NCBI GenBank assembly: GCA_027214125.1
Contig: JAPWHF010000009.1
Location: forward strand, 216,622-280,621
Direction of reading: 5' to 3'
Length of the DNA stretch: 64,000 nucleotides
Source: Zoogloeaceae bacterium G21618-S1
Lineage (GTDB): Bacteria; Pseudomonadota; Gammaproteobacteria; Burkholderiales; Rhodocyclaceae
In this document: positions 37,705 through 47,624 of the stretch, in pieces
How positions within the stretch are numbered: position 1 is the first letter of the stretch
Layout: each line of letters opens with the position of its first letter
Made by a program: the position numbers and the translations under genes
Notes under the pieces: generated by a model
What the model saw: only the letters and a program-made list of their open reading frames with translations
Told to the model about the DNA's origin: nothing
Database searches by the model: none

Positions 37705-39634
37705 ACCCACGCTCTCGGCCTATCCACTGCGCTGGGCGGCGGCCTGCGCCTGTGCGACGCTGCTCCCTCACCTGCCGAACCTGCCGATCTGGCTCGGCGC
37801 CCTCGCTTCACTGATTCTGATCTGGCGTGCGCTCAGCCAGATCAACGCCCCCAGCCCAGCCCCGCGCTTTCTGTCGCCGCTGCTGGCGATCGCCGCCGGC
37901 GGGCTGATTCTTTTCGAGTACGGCACGCTCTTCGGCAAACAGGCGGGCATCGCCCTGCTCGCCTTGCTGCTCGGCCTCAAATACCTCGAATGCCAGCGGC
38001 CGCGCGATGTGCAGGTGCTGGTGCTGCTGTGTTTCTTCCTTCAGCTCGGCCTGTTTTTTGACACCCAATCGCCGCTCATCGGTATCGGCGCACTCGCGGG
38101 TGCGGTCCTTGCCACCGGCAGCCTGCTGAGCCTGTACACCCATCACCCCGTGCGTTCGCAATTGCGCACCGCCAGCGTGCTGATGCTGCAGGCGCTGCCC
38201 ATCATGCTCGTGCTGTTTGTGCTCTTTCCGCGCATTCCGGGGCCCTTGTGGGGGTTGCCGGCTGATGCTTTTTCGGGGCGTACCGGCCTGTCCGACAGCA
38301 TGCAGCCCGGCGCCATCAGTGAGCTGAGCCAGTCGGGCGAGATCGCCTTTCGCGCGCAATTTCGCAACGCCCCCCCGCCCCCGGCTCTGCGCTATTGGCG
38401 CGGTCCGGTGCTCACCGATTTCGACGGCCAGCGCTGGACGATCCGCCGCACCACGACCAACGACACACCGGCCTACGCCATCACCGGCGCGGCCTACCAC
38501 TACGACATGACGCTCGAAGCACACAACCGCCGCTGGCTGCTGGCACTCGACTATCCCGCCGCCGGCATTGCCGACGCTAGCTACGCTGCCGATTTCACGG
38601 TGCTTGGCCGTGAGCCGGTGCGCCAACGCATTCGCTACACTGCCGCGTCCTACCCGCACAGCCAGATTGGCAAAAACGAGGCAGCCGCCTCGCTCGACGG
38701 CGCACTGAGCTTGCCCAGGGCCAGCAATCCGCGCACCCGCGCGCTGGCCGAGCAACTGAGGGGCCGCCATCAAACACCAGAGCGCATCGTGGCCGCCGCC
38801 ATCGCCTGGCTGCGCGAGGCCGACCTGGCCTACACCCTGCGCCCGCCACGCCTGGGCATCGACACTGCCGACGCCTTCCTGTTCGACACCCGTCAGGGCT
38901 TCTGCGAACACTTCGCCAGTGCGTTTGTGGTGCTGATGCGCGCCGCCGGCGTGCCTGCACGCGTAGTCACCGGCTATCAGGGCGGCGAGATCAACCCTTT
39001 CGACAACAGCATGGTGGTCCGCCAGTCCGATGCCCATGCCTGGGCCGAAGTCTGGCTTGCGGGCGAAGGCTGGCGACGAGTCGACCCGACCGCGGCCAGC
39101 GCGCCGCGCCGAATCGATGGCGGCCTCGCCGCGGCCCTGCCCGATGACAGCGCCCTGCCCTTGCTGGTTCGCCCCGACCTGAGCTGGCTGCGTACGCTGC
39201 GCGACCGCTGGGAATTTCTCGGCAATGCCTGGAATCAGTGGGTGCTTGGCTTCGACCAGAAAACTCAGCGCTCGCTCTTGCGTCGCCTCGGTCTGCACAC
39301 CGACGACTGGCGCCAGATGGGCGCAGCCATGCTCATCGGCATCGGCAGTTTGCTGGCCGCGCTGGCCTGGTGGGCACAGCGCCGCGCCGCACCACGCGAT
39401 CCGCTGCAACGCGCTTGGCGCCGTTTCGAGCAAAAACTGGCCCGCGCAGGCGTGCCCCGGTTGCCCTGGGAGGGGCCGGCCGACTATGCTAATCGCGCGG
39501 CCCGTCACTGCCCCGATCACGCCACGGCCATTCGCGCCATCGCGCACTGCTATGCCCGCCTGCGCTACAGCGCGGACCCGACGGCAATCGACAGCAAGGC
39601 GCTTCACTCACAGATCAAAAGGTTCTCGATTTAA
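37688..39634 (+). CDS. DUF3488/transglutaminase-like membrane protein (TgpA type)
   Basis: This 648-residue protein has about six N-terminal helices (about 10-185), then a periplasmic transglutaminase-like domain (about 330-480) with a full Cys-His-Asp triad: Cys406 (GFCEHFAS), His450 (DAHAW) and Asp466 (RVDPT). A further helix (about 550-570) and a short cytoplasmic C-terminal region follow. The Pseudomonas relative TgpA is essential and thought to act on cell-wall-linked peptides. The following mltB gene starts within the stop codon (TAATG), which reinforces a peptidoglycan context. Confidence 0.9.
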   Translation: MSRALEPTLSAYPLRWAAACACATLLPHLPNLPIWLGALASLILIWRALSQINAPSPAPRFLSPLLAIAAGGLILFEYGTLFGKQAGIALLALLLGLKYLECQRPRDVQVLVLLCFFLQLGLFFDTQSPLIGIGALAGAVLATGSLLSLYTHHPVRSQLRTASVLMLQALPIMLVLFVLFPRIPGPLWGLPADAFSGRTGLSDSMQPGAISELSQSGEIAFRAQFRNAPPPPALRYWRGPVLTDFDGQRWTIRRTTTNDTPAYAITGAAYHYDMTLEAHNRRWLLALDYPAAGIADASYAADFTVLGREPVRQRIRYTAASYPHSQIGKNEAAASLDGALSLPRASNPRTRALAEQLRGRHQTPERIVAAAIAWLREADLAYTLRPPRLGIDTADAFLFDTRQGFCEHFASAFVVLMRAAGVPARVVTGYQGGEINPFDNSMVVRQSDAHAWAEVWLAGEGWRRVDPTAASAPRRIDGGLAAALPDDSALPLLVRPDLSWLRTLRDRWEFLGNAWNQWVLGFDQKTQRSLLRRLGLHTDDWRQMGAAMLIGIGSLLAALAWWAQRRAAPRDPLQRAWRRFEQKLARAGVPRLPWEGPADYANRAARHCPDHATAIRAIAHCYARLRYSADPTAIDSKALHSQIKRFSI

Positions 39635-40680
39635 TGCGTCCGATTTCTCTGCCCCGCCCGTTCCGCGCAATGCTCCTCGCCGGCTTCGCCGCCACCGTCG
39701 GCGCCAGCGCAGCGATGGCCGGCTCGGGTTACGACACCCACCCTGAAGCGATCCGCTTTGCTGATGAAATGGCGCAAACCCATGGCATCGCCGCCAGCAA
39801 CATCCTCGGCTCGCTCGGTCGGGTCGAGCGCAATGACCGGGTCATCCGCCTGATTACGCCACCCACCAAGCGCGGCGTACGCTCCTGGGAACGCTATCGC
39901 AGCCGGTTTATCGAACCGGTTCGGATTGAAGCTGGTGCCGAGTTCTGGCGTGAGCACGCTGACACGCTGCGCGCGGCGAGCCTCAAATATGGTGTACCGG
40001 AGTCGATCATCGTCGCCATCATCGGCGTCGAAACCATTTACGGGCGCAACACCGGCAATTTTGTCGTTGCCGAAGCACTCGCCACGCTGGCCTTTGACTA
40101 CCCGCCCCGCGCGCCACTGTTCCGCCGCGAGCTCGAAAATCTCTTCCTGCTGGCGCGCGACAGCGGCCGTGATCCACTCAGCTACGAAGGCTCCTACGCC
40201 GGCGCACTGGGCTTCCCGCAATTCCTGCCGAGCAGCATCCGTAGCTACGCGGTGGACTTCGACAGCGATGGCAAGATCGATCTGGAAGGCAGCCCGGCAG
40301 ATGCCATTGGCAGCGTCGCAAACTACCTGGCGGCGCACGGCTGGATCGCCGGTGCGCCGGTCGCGGTGCGCGCGCACGTGGAAGATATCGCAAGTGCAAA
40401 GGCGCTGGTGGATCTCGGCATCGAACCGACCGTGTCGGCAAAGATGTTGGCCGATCATCAAGTCCTGCCGCTGGGAGAGCTGCCCGAAAGCACGCTCTCC
40501 ACGCTGGTCGACCTCGAAACGCCGGGCGCCGCCACTGAATACTGGCTGGGATTCCGCAACTTCTATGTGATTACACGCTACAACCGCAGCAGTTTCTATG
40601 CGATGGCGGTGTACGCGCTCTCTGAAGCGCTGCGCAATGCACAGCATGAAACCACAGTGGCCAGCGCCCCGCGGCAGTAG
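39634..40680 (+). CDS. mltB: Lytic murein transglycosylase B (MltB family)
   Basis: This 348-residue exported enzyme has a signal peptide (about 8-30, ending SAAMA) and the GH103 fold. The catalytic Glu is in IIGVETIYGR (near residue 130), followed by GALGFPQFLPSS and DFDSDGKIDL. It cleaves peptidoglycan to 1,6-anhydromuramic products. The N-terminus lacks a Cys lipobox, so it is soluble or periplasmic. The gene starts in the transglutaminase stop codon and meets rpoS tail to tail with one base between them. Confidence 0.92.
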   Translation: MRPISLPRPFRAMLLAGFAATVGASAAMAGSGYDTHPEAIRFADEMAQTHGIAASNILGSLGRVERNDRVIRLITPPTKRGVRSWERYRSRFIEPVRIEAGAEFWREHADTLRAASLKYGVPESIIVAIIGVETIYGRNTGNFVVAEALATLAFDYPPRAPLFRRELENLFLLARDSGRDPLSYEGSYAGALGFPQFLPSSIRSYAVDFDSDGKIDLEGSPADAIGSVANYLAAHGWIAGAPVAVRAHVEDIASAKALVDLGIEPTVSAKMLADHQVLPLGELPESTLSTLVDLETPGAATEYWLGFRNFYVITRYNRSSFYAMAVYALSEALRNAQHETTVASAPRQ

Positions 40681-40681
40681 C

Positions 40682-41617
40682 TCAGAGCAAGGAGTCTTTC
40701 GACATGCCGTGTCGCTTGACGATACGGCGCAACTGCCCGAGCGCTTCGAGCTGAATCTGGCGGACCCGCTCACGGGTCAGGTTCAGCTCGCCCGCCAGCT
40801 CCTCGAGCGTCTGCACTTCCACACCATCCAGGCCATAGCGATAGCGCACGACCATGCGCTGCTTGTCGTTGAGCATGTTGATCCATTCACGGACCAGGGC
40901 TTCAACCTCCTGATCATGAATCTGCACGTCCGGCGCGCTCACTTCGTCATCGCGCAACGACTCACCGATCGACAGCGACGGATCAACATCCAGCGGTGCA
41001 TCAAGAGACGCGGTGTGCTCATTCAGCGCGAGCATGGCCCGCACGGCGTCCTCGCTTTTGCCAAGATCGCGTGCAACCTCTTCAACCAGTGAGTCGCGCT
41101 TGCCCGCGGCCTCGGCCCGGCGGCAGGCACGCAAAACCTGATTGAGCTCCTTAACCACATGCACCGGCAGCCGGATGGTCCGCGACTGGTTCATGATGGC
41201 CCGCTCGATGTTCTGGCGAATCCACCAGGTCGCGTAGGTCGAAAACCGGAAGCCGCGCTCAGGATCAAACTTTTCGAGCGCATGCATCAATCCGAGGTTG
41301 CCCTCTTCGACCAGGTCGAGCAGCGGAATGCCGCGATTGAGGTAATGCTTGGCGATATTGACGACGAGGCGCAGGTTGCGCTCGATCATGATCTGGCGGG
41401 CGTCAAAATCGCCCTTGCGCACACGGCGCGCCAGCGCGGCTTCCTCTTCTGCTGTCAGCAGCGGATTGGCGCCGATGTCATTCAGGTAGAGCTGAGTAAC
41501 ATCGGTGAGGAAGTCACTCTCGAAGGAAGGCGCCGGGGTCTCGACAAAGGCTTCGACCTCGGGGGGCAGATCCGGCGTTTGATCGTCAACTTCTTCGTTC
41601 AATGCCGGATCGTACAT
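40682..41617 (-). CDS. rpoS: RNA polymerase sigma factor RpoS
   Basis: This 311-residue stationary-phase sigma factor has region 1.2 ([11 protein letters not shown]), region 2 with [25 protein letters not shown] and [11 protein letters not shown], region 3, and region 4 ([32 protein letters not shown]). Charge and spacing at region 1.2-2.4 match RpoS rather than RpoD, and region 1.1 is missing. It follows nlpD by 11 bases. Its AGGAGG (41625-41630) overlaps the nlpD stop codon, so translation may be linked. Upstream genes pcm and surE complete the classical stress operon. Confidence 0.95.
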   Translation of the reverse strand: MYDPALNEEVDDQTPDLPPEVEAFVETPAPSFESDFLTDVTQLYLNDIGANPLLTAEEEAALARRVRKGDFDARQIMIERNLRLVVNIAKHYLNRGIPLLDLVEEGNLGLMHALEKFDPERGFRFSTYATWWIRQNIERAIMNQSRTIRLPVHVVKELNQVLRACRRAEAAGKRDSLVEEVARDLGKSEDAVRAMLALNEHTASLDAPLDVDPSLSIGESLRDDEVSAPDVQIHDQEVEALVREWINMLNDKQRMVVRYRYGLDGVEVQTLEELAGELNLTRERVRQIQLEALGQLRRIVKRHGMSKDSLL

Positions 41618-41628
41618 GCCTTCGCCTC

Positions 41629-42576
41629 CTAGCGTTTGGGTAGGTATGTCAGCGGATCGACCGGTTTGCCTCGACGACGGATCTCGAAATGCAATTTGGG
41701 CCGATCTGCATCTGTCTGACCCAGCTCGGCGATGGTCTGCCCCTGGGTAACCGATTGCCCCTCTTTGACGAGCAGGTTCTTGTTATGTGCATACGCGCTG
41801 AGGTAGTCAGCGTCGTGTTTGATAATGACGAGTTTTCCATAGCCGCGCAAGCCAGCCCCCGCATACACCACACGCCCCGCCGACGAGGCGCGCACCGGAT
41901 CGCCGAGCTTGCCTGCGATGTCGATACCCTTGGTCTCGCCATTGGCAAAGGTGCTCACCACTTTGCCGCTGGCCGGCCACAGCCACTCAGAGCTTCCCGC
42001 AGCCGCGGGCGCCGGCGTATCAACACCGGGGGTCGGCGTGGCCGGCGCCACCTCGGGCTTGCTCGACGGTGTCGCTGCCGGAGTTTGCCGGATTCTCGCC
42101 CAGGCCGCGTCCGAGTAGGGTTCTACGATGGCTTGTGGCCCGTTTTTAACACCCCCGGTAACCGGCGCGGTCATGGGTGCGGCAGGTGCTGATGACGCGC
42201 CCCCCGGCATAGCACCGATGCTGGGCTGACCGACAGCGATGGGCGTCACCGTCACCCCATCGGGCGGCGCGACACGAACGGTCTGGCCGACCGAAATCTG
42301 GTTCGGATCGGACATCTGATTCCACTCCGCCAGGTCCTTGAATGTGTAACCAAATTTCTGGGCGATGCGATTGAGCGTATCGCCAGGCTGGACCACGTAG
42401 GTGGTGGGCTGCTGCGGCAACGCCGAGGCGCCCGCTTCGGGCGCGGGCAGCTCGCCCGCGGTTTCCGCCGGCATATTGCGGTCACTGACCGGCGCCGACA
42501 AATTGGCGGCGCATCCGGTCAAACTCAGGACCAGCACAGGCAGGGCACATCGGAACAGGTTTTGCATAGTTATCAT
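41629..42576 (-). CDS. nlpD: NlpD-type LysM/M23 lipoprotein
   Basis: This ~315-residue lipoprotein has a lipobox LTGC (Cys near 22), a LysM domain (about 59-105; [17 protein letters not shown]) and an M23 peptidase-like domain (about 215-310). The M23 zinc residues are partly lost: the HxxxD motif appears as KGIDIAGK and HxH as KLHFEI. It should therefore be an amidase activator, as NlpD is in E. coli, not a peptidase. It overlaps pcm by ATGA and may also start at 42567. Its 3' region is the classical place for an rpoS promoter. Confidence 0.92.
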   Translation of the reverse strand: MITMQNLFRCALPVLVLSLTGCAANLSAPVSDRNMPAETAGELPAPEAGASALPQQPTTYVVQPGDTLNRIAQKFGYTFKDLAEWNQMSDPNQISVGQTVRVAPPDGVTVTPIAVGQPSIGAMPGGASSAPAAPMTAPVTGGVKNGPQAIVEPYSDAAWARIRQTPAATPSSKPEVAPATPTPGVDTPAPAAAGSSEWLWPASGKVVSTFANGETKGIDIAGKLGDPVRASSAGRVVYAGAGLRGYGKLVIIKHDADYLSAYAHNKNLLVKEGQSVTQGQTIAELGQTDADRPKLHFEIRRRGKPVDPLTYLPKR

Positions 42577-43238
42577 TCCGTACCACCGAGCAGAGGCACA
42601 AAGCGGACGGCATCCAGGCGGGTTTCGCGGAACTGCCGGCCCTGGCGCTCTACCAGGATCAAATATTGTTGGCGACCACCGACCGGCACCAGCGCCCGCC
42701 CCCCCGGTGCCAGCTGCGCCTTGAGCGCCTCGGGCACACCGTCGGCAGCAGCCGCGGCGGAGATGATGGTGTCGAACGGTGCCGCTTCAGGCAGACCAAG
42801 CATGCCGTCGGCGTATTTCAATCGTACATTGGGCAGACGCAAATGTCGCAGATTGTCGCGTGCGCGATCGAGTAGCGGACGAATCCGCTCGATCGCGTAC
42901 ACGTCGGTACACAAATGCGACAGCACGGCGGCCTGATAACCACAGCCTGCGCCAATCTCGAGCGTTTTGCCCATTTCACGCCCTTCGCGCAGGATCTCGG
43001 CCATGCGCGCGACGATGAAGGGTTGGGAAATAGTCTGCTGAAAACCCAGCGGTAAAGCGGTGTCTTCGTAGGCGCGGGACGCTAGCGCCTCTTCGACGAA
43101 GACATGGCGCGGCACCTGGAGCAAGGCGTTCAGCACCTTCTCGTCACGAACACCCATCTCGCGCACACGGTCGACCATGCGCGCACGGGCGCGCGTGGCC
43201 AAAGCCAGATTCTGGGCCGGCGTGCGCACGCCGATCAT
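42573..43238 (-). CDS. pcm: Protein-L-isoaspartate O-methyltransferase
   Basis: This 221-residue SAM enzyme repairs isoaspartyl residues in aged proteins. Visible motifs are GFQQTISQP (the substrate loop), [15 protein letters not shown] (SAM motif I, near 80-95) and [10 protein letters not shown] (motif II). Genes overlap by four bases with surE upstream and nlpD downstream. Location in the surE-pcm-nlpD-rpoS operon fits its stationary-phase role. Confidence 0.95.
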   Translation of the reverse strand: MIGVRTPAQNLALATRARARMVDRVREMGVRDEKVLNALLQVPRHVFVEEALASRAYEDTALPLGFQQTISQPFIVARMAEILREGREMGKTLEIGAGCGYQAAVLSHLCTDVYAIERIRPLLDRARDNLRHLRLPNVRLKYADGMLGLPEAAPFDTIISAAAAADGVPEALKAQLAPGGRALVPVGGRQQYLILVERQGRQFRETRLDAVRFVPLLGGTE

Positions 43239-43975
43239 GCCAGCCAGTCCGTAATCGACGGCATCTGGCCGGTGTGGGTCAGATCAATCTGCAAGGGCGT
43301 GACCGACACAAAGCCTTCGGCCACCGCATTGAAATCGGTGCCTTCGCCGGCGTCCTGCGCCTCACCCGCGGGGCCAATCCAGTAGATGGTTTCGTTACGC
43401 GGCGACAGGCTCTTGATGACCGGCTCGGCCTTGTGGCGGCGCCCCAGACGCGTGACCTTGATGCCTTTGAGCTTGCCACGCGCGCCTTCGGGCACATTCA
43501 CATTGAGCAGCACGGGCTGACGCATCGGCTGGCGCTTGAAGCGCGCGGCCAACTCGGCGGCAACTTGCGCCGCGGCGGTGAAGTCTTGCGGGTTCTTGCT
43601 GACCAGCGACACAGCCATCGACGGCACGCCAAGCAGATAGCCTTCGGTGGCGGCAGCGACGGTGCCGGAATAGATCGTGTCATCGCCCATGTTGGCGCCG
43701 TGATTGATGCCGGAGACGACCATGTCGGGCAGTGTGTCGAGCATGCCGGTGACGGCCAGATGCACGCAGTCGGTCGGCGTGCCATTCACATGATAGAAGC
43801 CGTTTGCGCTGCGGCGCAGCGACAACGGTCGGTCTAGGGTAAGGGAATTGCTGGCGCCGCTGCGGTCGCGCTCGGGCGCCACCACGGTGACCTCGCCGAC
43901 TTGCGCGAGGGCTGCAGCCAGCGCCTCGATGCCGGGCGCAAAATAGCCATCGTCATTGCTGATCAGGATTCGCAC
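43235..43975 (-). CDS. surE: 5'/3'-nucleotidase SurE
   Basis: This 246-residue metal phosphatase has the N-terminal ISNDDG motif with paired Asp ligands, a Ser in [13 protein letters not shown] and [13 protein letters not shown] (Asn ligand). It dephosphorylates nucleoside 5'- and 3'-monophosphates. The start was set at GTG 43975 because the conserved domain begins there and length matches the family. An in-frame ATG at 44071 would add 32 unrelated residues. It overlaps pcm by ATGA and heads the stress operon. Confidence 0.93.
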   Translation of the reverse strand: MRILISNDDGYFAPGIEALAAALAQVGEVTVVAPERDRSGASNSLTLDRPLSLRRSANGFYHVNGTPTDCVHLAVTGMLDTLPDMVVSGINHGANMGDDTIYSGTVAAATEGYLLGVPSMAVSLVSKNPQDFTAAAQVAAELAARFKRQPMRQPVLLNVNVPEGARGKLKGIKVTRLGRRHKAEPVIKSLSPRNETIYWIGPAGEAQDAGEGTDFNAVAEGFVSVTPLQIDLTHTGQMPSITDWLA

Positions 43976-44100
43976 GATCGCGTTTTCTCGCTTGCGGGGT
44001 GGAGGCGCCGCCCGCTGCGAGCTGGCGCCGGAATCAGCGCCGCAGTTTAGCACAGGCGCCCGTTGCGCCATTGTTGCGCGGCGGGCCCTGTACGGGTCGA

Positions 44101-45336
44101 TCAGACGATCTTGCGGGCGCGCAGATCAGCGCGGGCCTCGTCCGACAGAGCCAGCACCTCGGCCAGCACAGCGTCCGTGTCCGCCCCCAGCAGCGGCGGT
44201 GCATTCCGGTAGCTCACCGGCGTATCCGACAGGCGGATCGGGCAGGCAACCTGCGGTGCCGTCCCGGCCAGCGGATGCGGCAGATCGACGCGCAGGCCGC
44301 GCGCCTTGACCTGGGCATCGTCGAACACGTCGGCCACGGTGTTGATTGGGCCGCAGGGCACGGCCAGCGTTTCGAGCCGGGCGATCCATTCGGCCGTACC
44401 GCGGGTGACGGTGAGCGCATTGAGCTTAGGGATCAATTCGTCGCGGTGGGCCACCCGCGCGGCATTGGTGGCAAAACGGGCATCCGTGGCCAGCGCTGGC
44501 TGCCCCGCGCTTTCGCAAAAGCGGGCGAACTGGGCATCATTGCCAATCGCCAGAATCATATAGCCATCGGCGGTCGGGAAGTCCTGGTAGGGCACGATGT
44601 TGGGGTGCGCGTTACCCAGGCGCTGCGGCGCCTTGCCGCTGGTGAGGTAGTTCATGGCCTGGTTGGCCAGGCAGGCGACCTGCACGTCGAGCAGCGCGAG
44701 ATCGATATGCTGCCCATCGCCGGCACGGAATCCGTCGCGATCGCGGTAAGCGATGGCGGCGAGCACGGCGTTGGAGGCATACAGGCCGGTGAGAATGTCG
44801 GTCAGTGCGACGCCGACTTTCATCGGGCCGCCGCCTTCCGCCTCATCTGGCCGGCCGGTCAGGCTCATCAGCCCGCCCATGCCCTGAATCAGAAAGTCGT
44901 AGCCCGCGCGCGGCGCGTACGGGCCGGTCTGGCCAAAACCGGTGATCGAGCAGTACACCAGTTTGGGGTTCACCGCCCGCAGGCTGTCGTAGTCGAGCCC
45001 GTATTGCTTGAGGCCGCCGACCTTGAAGTTCTCGATCAGCACATCGCTCATGGCCGCCAGATCGCGCACCAGTCGCTGGCCTTCGGGCGCGGTGATGTCG
45101 ATGGTGACCGAGCGCTTGTTGCGATTGGCGCCCAGATAATAGGCGGCCTCGCTGGTCGGCGCACCGGCCTCGTCGGCGAGGTACGGGGGCCCCCAGTGAC
45201 GGGTGTCGTCCCCGACGCCGGGGCGCTCGACCTTGATGACTTCCGCCCCCAGGTCAGCCAGCAACTGGCTGGCCCACGGCCCCGCCAGAATGCGGGACAA
45301 GTCCAGCACGCGTAGGTGTGACAGTGCGCCAGCCAT
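44101..45336 (-). CDS. Class III CoA-transferase (CaiB/BaiF; probable succinyl-CoA:glutarate CoA-transferase)
   Basis: This 411-residue protein has two-ring CaiB/BaiF features: [32 protein letters not shown], a likely catalytic Asp in [13 protein letters not shown] (Asp147) and [10 protein letters not shown]. Family members move CoA between succinyl-CoA and other acids. Location eight bases after glutaryl-CoA dehydrogenase, and similarity in layout to the human SUGCT enzyme, make glutarate the likely acceptor; that part is inference. It probably turns free glutarate into glutaryl-CoA for the partner dehydrogenase. Confidence 0.85.
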   Translation of the reverse strand: MAGALSHLRVLDLSRILAGPWASQLLADLGAEVIKVERPGVGDDTRHWGPPYLADEAGAPTSEAAYYLGANRNKRSVTIDITAPEGQRLVRDLAAMSDVLIENFKVGGLKQYGLDYDSLRAVNPKLVYCSITGFGQTGPYAPRAGYDFLIQGMGGLMSLTGRPDEAEGGGPMKVGVALTDILTGLYASNAVLAAIAYRDRDGFRAGDGQHIDLALLDVQVACLANQAMNYLTSGKAPQRLGNAHPNIVPYQDFPTADGYMILAIGNDAQFARFCESAGQPALATDARFATNAARVAHRDELIPKLNALTVTRGTAEWIARLETLAVPCGPINTVADVFDDAQVKARGLRVDLPHPLAGTAPQVACPIRLSDTPVSYRNAPPLLGADTDAVLAEVLALSDEARADLRARKIV

Positions 45337-45344
45337 GGTCAGCC

Positions 45345-46529
45345 TCAGTTCGCGAAGGCGGGAATGTCGGTGATGGCGCGGCCGATGATCAGCGCGTGCA
45401 CATCGTGGGTGCCTTCGTAGGTATTCACCACCTCCAGATTCACCACATGACGGATCACGCCAAACTCATCCGAGATGCCGTTGCCGCCGAGCATGTCGCG
45501 CGCCATGCGGGCGATGTCCAGCGACTTGCCGCAGGAGTTGCGCTTCATGATCGAGGTGATTTCCACCGCCGCCGTGCCATCCTCCTTCATCCGCCCCAGG
45601 CGCAGGCAGCCCTGCAGGGCGAGGGTGATCTCGGTGAGCATGTCGGCCAGCTTCTTCTGAATCAGTTGATTGGCGGCCAGCGGGCGACCGAACTGTTTGC
45701 GGTCGAGCGTGTATTGACGGGCGGTCTCGTAGCAGAACTCTGCGGCGCCGAGCGCGCCCCAGGCGATACCGAAACGCGCCGAGTTGAGGCAGGTGAAGGG
45801 GCCACGCAAACCGGTCACTTCGGGGAACATGTTCTCTTCGGGAACGAAGACTTCGTCCATCACGATCTCGCCGGTGATCGACGCACGCAAGCCGACTTTG
45901 CCGTGAATCGCCGGGGCGGTGAGGCCTTTCCAGCCCTTCTCGAGGACAAAGCCGCGGATCTTGCCGTCTTCCGTTTTGGCCCACACCACGAACACATCGG
46001 CGATCGGACTGTTGGTGATCCACATCTTGCTGCCCGAAAGCGAATAGCCGCCATCGACTTTCTTGGCGCGCGTGCCCATCGAACCCGGATCGGAGCCATG
46101 GTTGGGCTCGGTCAGGCCAAAGCAACCGACCCATTCGCCAGTTGCCAGTTTGGGCAGATATTTCTTTTTCTGCGCCTCAGTGCCGAATTCATTGATCGGC
46201 ACCATCACCAGCGAGGACTGCACGCTCATCATCGAGCGATAGCCCGAATCGACGCGCTCGATCTCGCGAGAGATCAGCCCGTAGGCCACGTAGTTGAGAC
46301 CGGCGCCACCGTATTCCTCAGGAATTGTCGGGCCGAGCAGGCCAAGCGCGCCCATCTCATTGAAGATCTCACGGTCGGTGCGCTCGTTGCGGAAGGCGTC
46401 CTGCACGCGCGGCATCAGCTTGTCCTGGCAGTAGGCACGGGCGGCGTCGCGCACCATGCGCTCTTCTTCGGTCAGTTGCGCATCCAGCAGCAAGGGGTCG
46501 GCCCAGTCAAATCTCGGGTTGGCGCTCAT
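45345..46529 (-). CDS. gcdH: Glutaryl-CoA dehydrogenase (decarboxylating)
   Basis: This 394-residue FAD enzyme of the acyl-CoA dehydrogenase family has [15 protein letters not shown] (FAD binding), the catalytic Glu372 in the family motif [15 protein letters not shown], and substrate Arg/Ser near FGTEA. The human/bacterial GCDH-specific pattern NTYEGTHD is complete. It oxidises glutaryl-CoA to crotonyl-CoA and CO2, delivering electrons to ETF, in lysine, tryptophan or aromatic degradation. It forms an operon with the CoA-transferase and lies opposite the LysR gene, which probably controls it. Confidence 0.95.
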   Translation of the reverse strand: MSANPRFDWADPLLLDAQLTEEERMVRDAARAYCQDKLMPRVQDAFRNERTDREIFNEMGALGLLGPTIPEEYGGAGLNYVAYGLISREIERVDSGYRSMMSVQSSLVMVPINEFGTEAQKKKYLPKLATGEWVGCFGLTEPNHGSDPGSMGTRAKKVDGGYSLSGSKMWITNSPIADVFVVWAKTEDGKIRGFVLEKGWKGLTAPAIHGKVGLRASITGEIVMDEVFVPEENMFPEVTGLRGPFTCLNSARFGIAWGALGAAEFCYETARQYTLDRKQFGRPLAANQLIQKKLADMLTEITLALQGCLRLGRMKEDGTAAVEITSIMKRNSCGKSLDIARMARDMLGGNGISDEFGVIRHVVNLEVVNTYEGTHDVHALIIGRAITDIPAFAN

Positions 46530-46626
46530 TGCATCTCCTCCGTCGGGGTTGTTTTGTCAGGCGCCGCAGCGCATCAGTATCTGACTGTGATCTTAGAAGC
46601 CACACCACAATGGCACAACCGAGAAA

Positions 46627-46646
46627 TTTGCACCGTTTTGTGCAAA
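46627..46646. promoter_or_regulatory. LysR operator palindrome for the glutarate genes
   Basis: TTTGCAC-CGTTTT-GTGCAAA is a perfect 7-bp dyad with a 6-base spacer in the 150-bp region between gcdH and the divergent lysR gene. It fits the T-N11-A class of LysR sites. It is the obvious recognition site of the adjacent regulator. Confidence 0.75.
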
Positions 46647-46679
46647 ACTCTCACTCCGAGATACCGCCAGCGGCAGATC

Positions 46680-47624
46680 ATGAGACGCAAAATCCCCAGT
46701 ACTGGCGCACTTGTTGCCTTCGAATCCGCGGCTCGCCACGAAAGCTTCACCCGCGCGGCGGAAGAACTCTCGCTCACTCAAGGCGCGATCTGTCGGCAAA
46801 TTGCCAGTCTTGAAGAATTTGTCGGCGTGGCCTTGTTCAAGCGCGCCCGCCGTGGTGTGAAGCTCACCGACGCCGGCTTGAGCTATAGCCGTCAGGTGGC
46901 CAGCCGACTCGATGCCGTCGAGCGGGATACCTTGTCGGTCATGGGCCACCACGCTGGCGGGCGGAACATCGAGCTGGCCGTCGTACCGACCTTCGCCACC
47001 CGCTGGCTGCTGCCTCGGCTGTCGGGCTTTCTGGCGGCTCACCCCGAGGCCAGCGTCAATCTATCGACCAGCACCCGCCCCTTCCTGTTCGCGCAAACCG
47101 AGTTCGACGCAGCAATCTACTTTGGCGATGCCGACTGGCCGGGCACGCAAGCCCATTTCCTGATGCATGAAAACCCGGTGCCGGTGTGCAGCCCGCGCCT
47201 GCTTGGCGGTGGCACGCATGCCGCGGCCGATCTGGCCGACGCGCCGCTGCTCCACCAGAGCACCCGCCCCTACGCCTGGCGTCAGTGGTTCGACACACAG
47301 GGCGTGCGCGCCGCACGCGATCTGCACGGCCCGCGAATGGAACTATTCTCGATGCTGGCGCAAGCCGCCATGCACGACATGGGCGTCGCGCTCATCCCGC
47401 CCTTTCTGATTCAGGACGAACTGGCCAGCGGCCGATTGGTGGTGCCGGTGGACGCCACATACGATAGCGGCAAGGCCTACTACCTGATGATTCCCGAGCG
47501 CAAGACCGAGGCGGCACTGCTTACCGCGTTCCGTCACTGGCTGATGACCGAGATCGCCACATTTGTGGCTACGCCGGCGGCTCAGTCCTCCTGCGGGGCA
47601 AACTCAGACACCGACTTCGAATAA
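46680..47624 (+). CDS. LysR-family regulator, probable GcdR-type activator of glutarate genes
   Basis: This 314-residue protein has an N-terminal winged helix (about 5-65; ALVAFESAARHESFTRAAEEL, QGAICRQIASLE) and a periplasmic-binding-type effector domain (about 90-295). It is divergent from gcdH across a region with a perfect T-N11-A dyad, which is the classical LysR arrangement. Glutarate or glutaryl-CoA is the likely inducer. The 3' end overlaps the convergent glutamate synthase-like gene by 43 bases. ATG at 46680 gives the normal family start. Confidence 0.9.
   Translation: MRRKIPSTGALVAFESAARHESFTRAAEELSLTQGAICRQIASLEEFVGVALFKRARRGVKLTDAGLSYSRQVASRLDAVERDTLSVMGHHAGGRNIELAVVPTFATRWLLPRLSGFLAAHPEASVNLSTSTRPFLFAQTEFDAAIYFGDADWPGTQAHFLMHENPVPVCSPRLLGGGTHAAADLADAPLLHQSTRPYAWRQWFDTQGVRAARDLHGPRMELFSMLAQAAMHDMGVALIPPFLIQDELASGRLVVPVDATYDSGKAYYLMIPERKTEAALLTAFRHWLMTEIATFVATPAAQSSCGANSDTDFE

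Noticed and set aside
37808..39607. 599-codon minus-strand frame
   Set aside because: Antisense to the transglutaminase-like gene, which has a full catalytic triad. The minus frame is low-complexity and unrecognisable.
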